From: Tissierellaceae bacterium
GTDB lineage: Bacteria; Bacillota; Clostridia; Tissierellales; Tissierellaceae
Reading direction: 5' to 3'
NCBI GenBank assembly: GCA_023229175.1
Contig: JALNZV010000052.1
Coordinates: 1-8,163, forward strand
Length of the DNA: 8,163 nt
The notes under the pieces: model-generated
Told to the model about the DNA's origin: nothing
Seen by the model: only the letters and a program-made list of their open reading frames with translations
Database searches by the model: none
In this document: positions 1 to 5,901 of the stretch, in pieces
Layout of the letters: each line of letters opens with the position of its first letter
Numbering within the stretch: position 1 is the first letter of the stretch
Position numbers and translations under genes: made by a program

Positions 1-636
1 GAGATTAAGGCAAAGAAAGAAAGAGCAATGAATGCATGTGTGAAAGTTGCTAGTTTCCCTTTCATAAAGACCTTAGATGATTTTGATTTTGACTTTCAAC
101 CTACAGTTAATAAGCAGCAGATGATGGATTTATCTAGTTTAAGATTTATAGAAAATAATGAAAATATACTCTTTGTAGGTACGCCAGGTGTTGGAAAAAC
201 ACATTTGGCTACCGCCATAGGAGTAGAATGTGCCAGAAATAGATATTCAACATATTTTATCTCTTTCCATGAGTTAATAGCACAACTCAAAAAGGCTCTT
301 TTAGAGAACAGGTTAGAGACGAGGCTTAAGCATTTTGCAAAGTATAAGATACTAATAATTGATGAAATAGGCTATTTACCAATAGACTTAGATGCTTCCA
401 ATCTATTCTTTCAACTAATAGCTAAAAGATATGAAAAGCATTGCACAATAATTACTACGAACTCTAATTTTTCAAAGTGGCCAGATATATTTGGCTCACC
501 TACTATCGCCAATGCTATATTAGATAGACTTCTTCATCATAGCCATATTATATCTATAAAGGGTCCATCCTACAGAATCCAATCCAAGATTCAATATTTA
601 GATAATAATTCGATGAAGGGTTCTGAGATGCCTTAG
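1..636 (+). CDS. istB: IS21-family transposition helper ATPase IstB (5' partial)
   Basis: IstB is the AAA+ ATPase that works with the IstA transposase in IS21 transposition. The reading frame is open from base 1, where codons for Glu-Ile-Lys-Ala-Lys-Lys-Glu-Arg lead into the Met codon at 28. That Met is therefore internal, and the true start is upstream, probably 40 to 50 codons away judging by the usual length of about 250 residues. The Walker A motif GTPGVGKTH is encoded at 178-204 and Walker B, ILIIDEIGY, at about 349-375. The later motifs TTNSNFSKW and AILDRLLHHSHII are the sensor and C-terminal signatures of IstB, and the C-terminus looks complete. No frameshift is seen, so the visible part could be functional. 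istA should lie just upstream, outside the window. Confidence 0.93.
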   Translation, partial: EIKAKKERAMNACVKVASFPFIKTLDDFDFDFQPTVNKQQMMDLSSLRFIENNENILFVGTPGVGKTHLATAIGVECARNRYSTYFISFHELIAQLKKALLENRLETRLKHFAKYKILIIDEIGYLPIDLDASNLFFQLIAKRYEKHCTIITTNSNFSKWPDIFGSPTIANAILDRLLHHSHIISIKGPSYRIQSKIQYLDNNSMKGSEMP

Positions 637-695
637 GCCACTTTCTATACATAATTATTTTCCACTTTTTGATCATTCTTATATTGACATTTACA
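1..695 (+). mobile_element. Right-hand part of an IS21-family insertion sequence (istB plus right end)
   Basis: The window opens inside istB and then shows what looks like the right terminus of the element. After the istB stop at 634-636 there are two direct repeats of CCACTTT (638-644 and 662-668), and the sequence then runs to TTGACATTTACA at 684-695. IS21-family ends carry several short internal repeats and finish in TG...CA, so 695 is the proposed last base. The left end, istA and the target-site duplication lie outside the window and cannot be checked. The family call rests on IstB and is firm; the exact end base is inferred. Confidence 0.75.
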
Positions 696-731
696 TTTAG
701 AGATCAAAGAGATATAATATTAGGGCTCTAC

Positions 732-815
732 ATGACAAAAAAATCCTTAATTACTCTTTTAATATCTATCATTGGTATAGGGGCAAGCACATCTACAATC
801 TTGGGCAAACCATAG
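732..815 (+). CDS. Tiny ORF resembling a signal peptide (27 codons), possibly a truncated exported protein
   Basis: The ORF runs from ATG at 732 to TAG at 813-815. It encodes MTKKSLITLLISIIGIGAST and seven more residues: a basic N-terminus, a hydrophobic core and small residues, like a secretion signal with no mature protein behind it. A weak AGGG lies 7 bases before the ATG. It starts 37 bp after the IS21 right end and converges on the AraC-family gene, ending 5 bp from that gene's stop. I do not recognise a family. It could be the surviving N-terminus of an exported protein cut off by past rearrangement, a real microprotein, or chance. Confidence 0.25.
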   Translation: MTKKSLITLLISIIGIGASTSTILGKP

Positions 816-820
816 TAATG

Positions 821-1687
821 CTATCTTTTCTTACGTACAGGCATCCAAATTTCACTGTAGGCATAATTCTCCTTTTCTTCATCCATCTTGGTAAATGAAA
901 ATCCAGGAAGTTGAACCACTTCATAATTAGAAACAGGTAGCCATTCTGAATATGTTTTTGCATAAGTCTGTTGCAATGTTTCTGGGAAAGGACCTTCATT
1001 TGGGAAAACTACCCAAGTGCATGCTGGAACTTCAATCACATCTAAAAGTTCACTTGCATTTTCTTCTGTGGTTAAAACCCCAATTAAATGAGTAAGTTCT
1101 CCTTCGTCTTTCATAAAATTATGCTCATGTTCATAAGAAACATTGACAACTTCATAAGGTTCAATATTTTGAATGGTATACATTGCTTCTCTTTGCTCTT
1201 GTGTAATACTATTGGCCAATTCTTTAATGGCATTATTTACTCCTTCAAATTGCATTGGCACTCTTTTGCTTACACCAGCAAATTTAAATGAAGGCATTTC
1301 TACAATTTTATAATCCATACTTTCTCCTCCTTTAACATCGATATAAAATGAAAGTTTGGGAAACGATTTGCTGACACCTGTTTTCGCAACTTCCGATGGT
1401 AAAAATCCACTCCAAGATTTAAATGCTCGAGTAAAGCCATCCATTGATTCATAACCATATTTGAATGCCACATCGGTTACTCTTTCGTTATTTAACAAAT
1501 CCTTATTTGCTTCTGATAGTTTTCTGTTTTTAATATATTCACTCAATGTTAATCCAGATAAATAATAAAAGATTTTCCGAAAATGATAATCTGAAACACC
1601 AGCGTATTCGGATATTTCTTCAAGTGTGATACCTGCAGTTAAGTTTTTTTCAATATAGTTGATGACTTGATTTAGTTCTTTTAACAT
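821..1687 (-). CDS. AraC-family transcriptional regulator with C-terminal GyrI-like effector-binding domain
   Basis: The 288-residue protein has an N-terminal AraC DNA-binding domain (about residues 5-103) made of two helix-turn-helix units. The second carries the family signature around DVAFKYGYESMDGFTRAFKS (72-91). From residue 124 to the end is a GyrI-like small-molecule-binding domain of the type fused to AraC regulators; the conserved acidic segment SEIWMPV near the C-terminus is present. Such proteins usually sense cationic or hydrophobic compounds and activate nearby stress or efflux genes; the ligand here is unknown. The ATG at 1685-1687 is preceded by AAGGAG (1695-1700) at good spacing, and an extended -10 lies at 1711-1719. 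The gene looks intact. A strong second ribosome binding site inside it, at the domain junction, is listed separately. The neighbouring lipoprotein gene is transcribed towards it. Confidence 0.9.
   Translation of the reverse strand: MLKELNQVINYIEKNLTAGITLEEISEYAGVSDYHFRKIFYYLSGLTLSEYIKNRKLSEANKDLLNNERVTDVAFKYGYESMDGFTRAFKSWSGFLPSEVAKTGVSKSFPKLSFYIDVKGGESMDYKIVEMPSFKFAGVSKRVPMQFEGVNNAIKELANSITQEQREAMYTIQNIEPYEVVNVSYEHEHNFMKDEGELTHLIGVLTTEENASELLDVIEVPACTWVVFPNEGPFPETLQQTYAKTYSEWLPVSNYEVVQLPGFSFTKMDEEKENYAYSEIWMPVRKKR
1316..1333 (-). promoter_or_regulatory. Internal ribosome binding site and in-frame ATG inside the AraC-family gene
   Basis: On the minus strand AAAGGAGGAGAAAGT (1319-1333) directly precedes an in-frame ATG (1316-1318, codon 124). 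This Shine-Dalgarno match is stronger than the one at the annotated gene start. The codons it uses (Lys-Gly-Gly-Glu-Ser) sit exactly at the linker between the DNA-binding and GyrI-like domains. Initiation here would give a 165-residue free effector-binding domain (821-1318). The match may only reflect a Gly-Gly linker, so separate translation is an inference. Confidence 0.45.
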
Positions 1688-1710
1688 CGTTTCACTCCTT
1701 TCATAAATCG

Positions 1711-1719
1711 ATTATAGCA
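1711..1719 (-). promoter_or_regulatory. Extended -10 promoter element for the AraC-family gene
   Basis: The minus strand reads TGCTATAAT, a full TGn extension plus consensus TATAAT (1711-1716). It lies 23 bp upstream of the start codon, with the ribosome binding site between. No good -35 hexamer is seen at 16-18 bp, which fits an extended -10 promoter. The transcript leader would be short. Confidence 0.55.
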
Positions 1720-1770
1720 AAGGATTCAGTATTAAACTCGACTTTTTGTTAACAAATATTGTCGTATATG

Positions 1771-1787
1771 ATAAATAATGTTCATTA
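1771..1787. repeat. Degenerate third copy of the ATAAATTATGTTCATCA repeat, itself palindromic
   Basis: ATAAATAATGTTCATTA matches the repeat at 2239-2259 and 5270-5290 in 15 of 17 positions. It overlaps the stop codon of the lipoprotein gene (1785-1787). In this copy, 1774-1789 form the inverted repeat AATAATG-TT-CATTATT, which the other copies do not share. In AT-rich DNA the resemblance could partly be chance. Confidence 0.35.
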
Positions 1788-2180
1788 TTTAAAACTGTTC
1801 TCGTATATATCAAAAAATTGTGTTATTTGACTTCCCTGCTTTCGTACATCCTCATTATCAGTATTTAATTGCCATCCATAAGTTTTGTATTCTTCCCAAT
1901 TTTTCTTACTGATTGGTTTTAAATCATACTCTTCTTCAATAGCTGTAAATCCTTCTGTATAATCAATAATGGCTTGGTTAAAAGCTTTGTCAGTATCTTT
2001 AAAAATTGGCATTCCGTCCTTATTAGTCCCTATGGCATAAGCTTCGTTACCACTTTTTAAAAAATCACCACCAAGCTTACTTATATCATATTCTCCTACT
2101 ACTTCACTCTTGGAATTCCCACAAGCAGTTAACATTAAAATCATACATATTGTAAGTATCATAATAAAATACTTTTTCAT
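1785..2180 (-). CDS. Small predicted lipoprotein of unknown function
   Basis: The 131-residue product starts with a lipoprotein signal peptide: MKKYF, a hydrophobic stretch to about residue 16, then the lipobox LTAC (17-20). Cys20 would be lipidated and the protein anchored on the outer face of the membrane. The mature part (about 111 residues) is soluble and rich in acidic and aromatic residues; I see no catalytic motif and do not recognise a family. The ATG at 2178-2180 is preceded by a perfect GGAGGT (2186-2191) 5 bases away. It lies between the methyltransferase gene, 78 bp upstream, and the AraC-family gene, about 97 bp downstream. Spacing and separate ribosome binding sites argue against a tight operon. 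The gene looks intact. Confidence 0.75.
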   Translation of the reverse strand: MKKYFIMILTICMILMLTACGNSKSEVVGEYDISKLGGDFLKSGNEAYAIGTNKDGMPIFKDTDKAFNQAIIDYTEGFTAIEEEYDLKPISKKNWEEYKTYGWQLNTDNEDVRKQGSQITQFFDIYENSFK

Positions 2181-2238
2181 ATTTTACCTCCATAATTTCA
2201 AGTTGTTATTACGCATTAATATACGGCTATGACGTTAA

Positions 2239-2259
2239 ATATAAATTATGTTCATCAAT
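2239..2259. repeat. 21-bp direct repeat, copy 1
   Basis: ATAAATTATGTTCATCAAT with two further matching bases at its left end is identical to 5270-5290, about 3 kb away in the same orientation. It abuts the stop codon of the methyltransferase gene (TGA, 2259-2261). A diverged third copy lies at 1771-1787. The function is unknown. Confidence 0.6.
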
Positions 2260-2277
2260 CAGCATTTTATTGCTGAT
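2258..2277 (-). other. Stem-loop spanning the methyltransferase stop codon
   Basis: ATCAGCA (2258-2264) and TGCTGAT (2271-2277) form a 7-bp perfect stem around a 6-base loop. On the minus strand this includes the last codons and the stop of the methyltransferase gene. No T-run follows on that strand, so it is not a convincing Rho-independent terminator. It could protect the 3' end of the mRNA. Confidence 0.35.
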
Positions 2278-2990
2278 ATAATAAGCATCATAGGTCGCCT
2301 CATTTCATCTTTCATTCCTAGAATATCCAGCATTTCTTCTGATGGCTGAGGTTCTATAATTTGGTTTTTATTAAAATTATTTATAAGTAAAGTGTTTAGA
2401 TATGTTGTTATTGTTCTGTGATATTTTACAACATCTTCACCTAAAAAGTTTGCTATTCTTTTTCCTTCATAGTAATAATTATCTACTGGGAAATGTAGGA
2501 TTTCTTTATTATTATCATAGTACCAGTCCTGCGTACCATAAGCTGTAAATACAGGATGTTCAACTGTAAAAATAAGTATACCATTTGGTTTTAGTACTTT
2601 ATTTATCTTCTCAATTAATTCTTTATAGTCTTTTATATAGTGAAATGCTAATGAGCTTAGGACCATATCAAAGCTTTCTTCCTTGAAATCCATATCTTCT
2701 ATTGCACCACATATATATTCAACCTCTGAAAAATGTGTTTTTTCTTTTGCTACTTTTAGCATATTTTGGGATATATCAATTCCTACCACAGAGGATGCAC
2801 CATTTTCCATGGCATAAATCGAATGCCACCCATAGCCACATCCTAAATCCAGCATTCTCTTTCCTTTAAAATCTGGTAACATTCCTTTTAATGTTTCCCA
2901 TTCTCCCGCACCAGATAGTCCTTCTTTTGATCGATTCATTTGGCTATATTTTTCATAAAATATTTTATCATCATATTTATTTTCTTTCAT
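2259..2990 (-). CDS. Class I SAM-dependent methyltransferase (UbiE/Methyltransf_11 type)
   Basis: The 243-residue product has the Rossmann-fold methyltransferase motifs in order: motif I MLDLGCGYG (46-54) binds S-adenosylmethionine; GIDIS (70-74) gives the acidic ribose-binding residue; GAIEDMDF (95-102) and SFDMVLSSLAFHYI (106-119) are motifs II and III. The C-terminal half, with DNYYYEGK and YHRTITTYL, is where substrate recognition would lie, and the substrate cannot be predicted. No membrane segment is seen, so it should be cytoplasmic. The ATG at 2988-2990 follows a GGAGAG ribosome binding site just upstream. The length is normal and the frame intact. Upstream is a broken gene remnant (3050-3283), so this gene may need its own promoter. 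Confidence 0.9.
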   Translation of the reverse strand: MKENKYDDKIFYEKYSQMNRSKEGLSGAGEWETLKGMLPDFKGKRMLDLGCGYGWHSIYAMENGASSVVGIDISQNMLKVAKEKTHFSEVEYICGAIEDMDFKEESFDMVLSSLAFHYIKDYKELIEKINKVLKPNGILIFTVEHPVFTAYGTQDWYYDNNKEILHFPVDNYYYEGKRIANFLGEDVVKYHRTITTYLNTLLINNFNKNQIIEPQPSEEMLDILGMKDEMRRPMMLIISAIKC

Positions 2991-3009
2991 TGATACTCTC
3001 TCCTAATTA

Positions 3010-3025
3010 TTATAAATATTTATAA
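3010..3025. promoter_or_regulatory. Perfect 16-bp AT palindrome upstream of the methyltransferase gene
   Basis: TTATAAATATTTATAA is a perfect palindrome 20 bp upstream of the methyltransferase start. On the minus strand it includes a TATAAT (3009-3014), but no good -35 is seen. It could be an operator or simply AT-rich chance. Confidence 0.3.
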
Positions 3026-3049
3026 GAACATCTATACCTGATAATTTTT

Positions 3050-3283
3050 CTATTCCATAAATATATTTAAACTTATATTATATAGTTTCAAGACATCATC
3101 AATGCCTGATTTAATTTCTTCACGACTAAAGTCTGCTATTTCTAATTCGCCATCACTTAATTTATTTAATCTATCATAAAAGTCCAAGGCAATTTTCACA
3201 TAGTTTAAATCGCTGGTATCGCCACAAAAATTATCTAGAATAACTCTGATAATACCGTAATAAAGAACTTTACATCTTAAATA
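3050..3283 (-). pseudogene. 5'-truncated coding remnant of unknown family
   Basis: An open frame of 77 codons ends at TAG (3050-3052). It begins directly after a stop (3284-3286) with no ribosome binding site or convincing start. Its product has ordinary protein composition, including GIIRVILDNFCGDTSDLNYV and LDFYDRLNKLSDGELEIADF, and appears mostly helical and acidic. I do not recognise the family. The upstream end overlaps the last 7 bases of the alpha/beta hydrolase gene, so the 5' part of this gene was probably lost where that gene was joined. A chance ORF is less likely given its composition. Confidence 0.5.
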
Positions 3284-4071
3284 TTAATAGTAATCCAATC
3301 TGCTGTATCTTTCACAACCCTATCTGCAATTGATTGATCTTTCTCAAGAACATTAAAAGTATGATCAGCATCTTCAATAATTTTAGACTCACAAACTTTC
3401 CCCTTACATATACCCACAATTTCTTTAGCATGGGTATATGGAACTAAGGCATCCTCCGTGCCAGATACGGCTAATATTGCTCCATTATATTTAGATAGGC
3501 TTTCCATTGGAGAAGAGTTTCTAATATCATCAAACCATTGCTTAGACAATATTAAATCATCACGCCATGGCATAGGTATTTTTGTATATCCATTTTTTAC
3601 TGCTTCTTCATAATATTCTTGAAACCATCCAGCAAAGACGCCTTCTCCATTATGACATGCTCCTGACCAACTAATAGCAGCATTTATTTTTTCTGGATAT
3701 TTTCCTAAAAACTCTGCCATTACCCGAGCACCTTGACTAAATCCTAAGATAGCTATTCTACATGGATCAACTTTTTCGTTATTACGAATATAAGCATAAA
3801 TCTTTTCAAGATCATCAACTTCCCCGTAAAAAGTTAAATCCTGTTTCTTTGCACGACTTTCTCCACAACCTGCAAAATCAAATCGTATGGATGCAATTCC
3901 TCTTTCTCTAAGAAATTCTGCTAATCTCACAAATAGATTTCCAACTTCATTTTTACTAGATCCTGTTCCATGACATAAAATAACTGTAGGAAAATTTTTA
4001 CCTACCTTGGGATAACTAAATATAGCAGGAATATCATACAAATTACTTTTTACTGTAATTTTATTATCCAT
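3277..4071 (-). CDS. Alpha/beta hydrolase (S9/acyl-esterase-like)
   Basis: The 264-residue product has the alpha/beta hydrolase layout. HGTG (34-37) forms the oxyanion hole, GFSQG (110-114) is the nucleophile elbow with Ser112, Asp207 lies in GTEDALVP, and His237 lies in DADHTF, so the triad is complete. A cap-like insertion of about 40 residues follows the nucleophile (around 140-185). The fold suggests a cytoplasmic carboxylesterase or serine peptidase-like hydrolase; the substrate is unknown. I chose the ATG at 4069-4071 because AAGGAG (4080-4085) sits 8 bases upstream. A TTG further upstream at 4087-4089 would lie within that ribosome binding site. The gene looks intact. Its 3' end overlaps an unrelated remnant by 7 bases. 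Confidence 0.9.
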   Translation of the reverse strand: MDNKITVKSNLYDIPAIFSYPKVGKNFPTVILCHGTGSSKNEVGNLFVRLAEFLRERGIASIRFDFAGCGESRAKKQDLTFYGEVDDLEKIYAYIRNNEKVDPCRIAILGFSQGARVMAEFLGKYPEKINAAISWSGACHNGEGVFAGWFQEYYEEAVKNGYTKIPMPWRDDLILSKQWFDDIRNSSPMESLSKYNGAILAVSGTEDALVPYTHAKEIVGICKGKVCESKIIEDADHTFNVLEKDQSIADRVVKDTADWITINI

Positions 4072-4169
4072 TTTAATCGCTCCTTCCAAATATAAAACTT
4101 CATTGTCAATTTATTTAACCTTTGTCGCATAAATCTACATATACGCAACTGATTACCATCTTAAATATA

Positions 4170-4198
4170 ATTATACTAAATAATTGTAAATTATTAAA
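4170..4198 (-). promoter_or_regulatory. Candidate promoter with overlapping operator upstream of the hydrolase gene
   Basis: On the minus strand TATAAT (4170-4175) lies 17 bp from a weak -35, TTTAAT (4193-4198). The perfect inverted repeat AATAATT-GTA-AATTATT (4179-4195) covers the spacer and part of the -35, which is where a repressor would bind. The leader to the hydrolase ATG would be about 95 bases. AT-rich background makes this a moderate call. Confidence 0.35.
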
Positions 4199-4244
4199 AT
4201 ACCAAAATCCTTACTTCTCATACACTGCTTACAACAATTAGATT

Positions 4245-4352
4245 CTAATTACTCTAAGCAATGCACGAAATATATTTGTATAAAGTTCCTGAAACCCTTG
4301 GTTTCATAACACAAACTGCACCCATCACTATTATGACACGTTCCCCTGTGGC
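4245..4352 (-). repeat. 108-bp repeat, copy A, fused to the truncated PLD-helicase gene
   Basis: This segment aligns without gaps to 6139-6246 with 93 of 108 identities. Ten of the 15 differences fall in a 20-base middle block (4297-4316). At 4344-4352 it includes the helicase codons GCC ACA GGG; new sequence starts at about 4343. The minus strand reads GAACGTGTCATAATAGTGAT after that point. Two minus-strand hairpins are visible: GAAACC-AAG-GGTTTC (4291-4305) and ATTGCT-TAG-AGTAAT (4248-4262), the latter closing the repeat. Translation in phase with the helicase gives ERVIIVMGA and more, up to TAG at 4254-4256, but differences between the copies alter amino acids freely. It looks like part or one end of a small mobile element. 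Confidence 0.7.
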
Positions 4353-5120
4353 TGCTACAACTAGGTTCTTATATGATTCATACTCTTCTCTTTTTACTCT
4401 AAGATTCTCTAGGATTTCTTTCTGATGGGAATAGGGAGTCAGATTAAAAATATATAAGTACTATCATCTTTTACTTTACTGCTTAAAGATTCCTTTAGCT
4501 CTTTTCTATTATCTTCATCTATTGGCTTAAAGTTTCTAAATTCTTCATCATTCCAATAACTTTCAAATGTCTTCTTAAAGCTGTCTACTACATCCTTAGA
4601 TGTATATTCTGATACTTTAAGGTTCCACTCAAGTCCATTAGATAGTGCAGGATTAGAAAGATTTGAAGATCCTATATATGCTGTAAGAAAACCTGTATTT
4701 CTTTTAAAATAATATGCTTTTGCATGTAATCTAGTCCTCTTTGTATCATAAGAAATCTTCACTTCGGTATTTGGTAACTCTAATAACTTAAGTATTGCTT
4801 TATAGTCTGATGCTCCCATATATGAAGTTGTAATTACCCTAAGCTTATTTGTTTTTGTAAACTCAACTAAATCATCATAAATAAGTCTAAGACCACTAAA
4901 CTTAATAAATGATATTAGAAAATCAGCCCCATAAACTGTTCTAATCTCTCTACTCAATTCACTTTCAAGTGTTGGCCCTGTCTTGCCGGTGAATAGTTTT
5001 ATTAAGTTTTTCTACAAACTCTATTTTTTCTTTCTCACTGGTCATTTGTGAAAGAGACTTGTCTATTATCTTTTTCCGTGCTTCTATATCTATTAACTTT
5101 TAATATAGTCCGTTTTTCAA
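4344..5120 (-). pseudogene. Broken PLD-nuclease/superfamily 2 helicase gene, truncated in Walker A
   Basis: The intact gene would encode an N-terminal phospholipase D-like nuclease domain followed by a DEAD/DEAH helicase, a pairing found in restriction and phage-defence proteins. An AAGGAG (5126-5131) precedes a TTG start (5118-5120), and the frame reads KNGLY, then an in-frame TAA, then KLIDIEARKK. A frameshift near 4995 joins EKIEFVEKLNK to FTGKTGPTLESELSREI. The PLD motif is HAK (His78 and Lys80 of the longest open segment, 4439-4957) with GSSNLS (96-101). A second frameshift, in the A5 run at 4446-4450, is repaired by one base and then reads YSHQKEILENLRVKREEYES and NLVVAATG. The sequence stops there, where TGKT should follow, and the 108-bp repeat takes over. 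A nonsense codon, two frameshifts and loss of the helicase make it non-functional. Confidence 0.85.
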
Positions 5121-5200
5121 TGGATCTCCTTTTAAACATATGTCTATATATTAAGGTTCTATAGATTTAGCTTAGATTCTCTTAGTTTTTCAGACATAAT

Positions 5201-5239
5201 AATAGCAGCTCAGTTTTTATGTCTGAACTGCTATTTTTT
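5201..5239 (+). terminator. Rho-independent terminator-like hairpin with a competing upstream fold
   Basis: AATAGCAG-C-TCAG (5201-5213) pairs with CTGA-A-CTGCTATT (5223-5235) with one mismatch, and the plus strand then has a run of six T (5234-5239). An alternative 9-bp perfect stem, CAGACATAA (5191-5199) with TTATGTCTG (5217-5225), uses part of the same strand and would prevent the first hairpin. No plus-strand gene is visible on either side. On the minus strand the hairpin is followed by ATTATTATG, a poor T-run, so it could serve the 5367-5819 gene only weakly. Confidence 0.5.
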
Positions 5240-5269
5240 GTTACCTTATTTTATAGGGTTGTTCGCAAT

Positions 5270-5290
5270 ATATAAATTATGTTCATCAAT
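5270..5290. repeat. 21-bp direct repeat, copy 2
   Basis: This is identical to 2239-2259 and in the same orientation (core ATAAATTATGTTCATCAAT). It lies 76 bp beyond the stop codon of the 5367-5819 gene, again on the 3' side of a minus-strand gene. The flanking sequence is not shared with the other copy. Confidence 0.6.
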
Positions 5291-5366
5291 TAACACTTAC
5301 ATTTTTAAGGGTACTTTTGGGGAATAATAATACTTCTTCATATTAATAAATTCATATTAATAAATA

Positions 5367-5819
5367 TTATACTCTTTTATCAAATCCAGTATATGAAAAG
5401 TAATTTTTGAAAATACTTGGGTCAAAAGGTTCTCCATGTTTCCATGTCGGATTGTGTTCCCTCACAATATCAACTAACTTTTGAGCTTCTCCTGTTTTAA
5501 TTTGCGTCAAGGTCCACATAGTTGAGGCACGTTTATCCACAGGTAAGGTTTGAGCGTGCTTTTTAATAAATTCGTTAAAGTTCTCACTCTCATCATTTAC
5601 CATACCAAAATCATTAATAAAATTTCTTCTCGTCTGCTGAATGACCTTTTCTTTTATATCATCTGAAACTTCTACTATCCTTTTCCAATCACTTCGCCCA
5701 GTAATATCCATACCAGGTTCAATAAATTTACTTGGATCAAAATTTTTCGGATTAGATATTTTATCTGCTTGTTTCATTGTCTTAATCCACATAGATAATG
5801 GCTGTCCTCCAATTCGCAT
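5367..5819 (-). CDS. Conserved-looking protein of unknown function (150 residues)
   Basis: I do not recognise the family. The product starts MRIGGQPLSMWIKTMKQADK, has no signal peptide or membrane segment, and is mixed-charge and largely helical; WTLTQIKTGEAQKLVDIVRE and PFDPSIFKNYFSYTGF mark the C-terminal half. A GTG at 5826-5828 is also in frame. I prefer the ATG at 5817-5819 because AGAGGT lies 9 bases before it, whereas the GTG would sit directly against that ribosome binding site. The frame is intact and looks coding. It stands between the broken PLD-helicase gene downstream and a degraded remnant upstream, so it is one of the few intact genes in the decayed zone. A cytoplasmic protein brought in by a mobile element is a reasonable guess and no more. 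Confidence 0.7.
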   Translation of the reverse strand: MRIGGQPLSMWIKTMKQADKISNPKNFDPSKFIEPGMDITGRSDWKRIVEVSDDIKEKVIQQTRRNFINDFGMVNDESENFNEFIKKHAQTLPVDKRASTMWTLTQIKTGEAQKLVDIVREHNPTWKHGEPFDPSIFKNYFSYTGFDKRV

Positions 5820-5901
5820 ATTGATCACACCTCTCTTATATTATTAACTGATTTTTTATCTATAACTATTGCTAGTAAAGTTTACTCTATATAAATATTT
5901 G

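Noticed and set aside
684..718. A promoter made of TTGACA in the IS21 end and TATAAT downstream, reading into the tiny ORF at 732.
   Set aside because: The spacer is 23 bp, far from the usual 16-18, and the -10 is only 13 bp before the ATG. The TTGACA is better explained as part of the terminal repeat.
1088..1291. A plus-strand ORF of 67 codons inside the AraC-family gene.
   Set aside because: It is antisense to a well-supported coding region, has no convincing ribosome binding site and a cysteine/phenylalanine-rich product typical of shadow frames.
4090..4244. Further coding sequence of the PLD-helicase gene beyond the 108-bp repeat.
   Set aside because: None of the three minus-strand frames continues the helicase (no GKT or later motifs); the region is AT-rich and holds only the candidate hydrolase promoter.
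4245..4352. A group II intron, group I intron or intein interrupting the P-loop of the helicase genes.
   Set aside because: The junction does not start with the GUGYG typical of group II introns and the base before it is not the T expected for group I. The coding sequence does not resume afterwards, and no intein motifs are present.
1785..5290. An integron-type gene cassette array, suggested by single genes in one direction with spaced repeats.
   Set aside because: I found no paired attC core sites with the expected inverted arrangement and no integrase. The 21-bp repeat lacks the GTT/AAC core layout.
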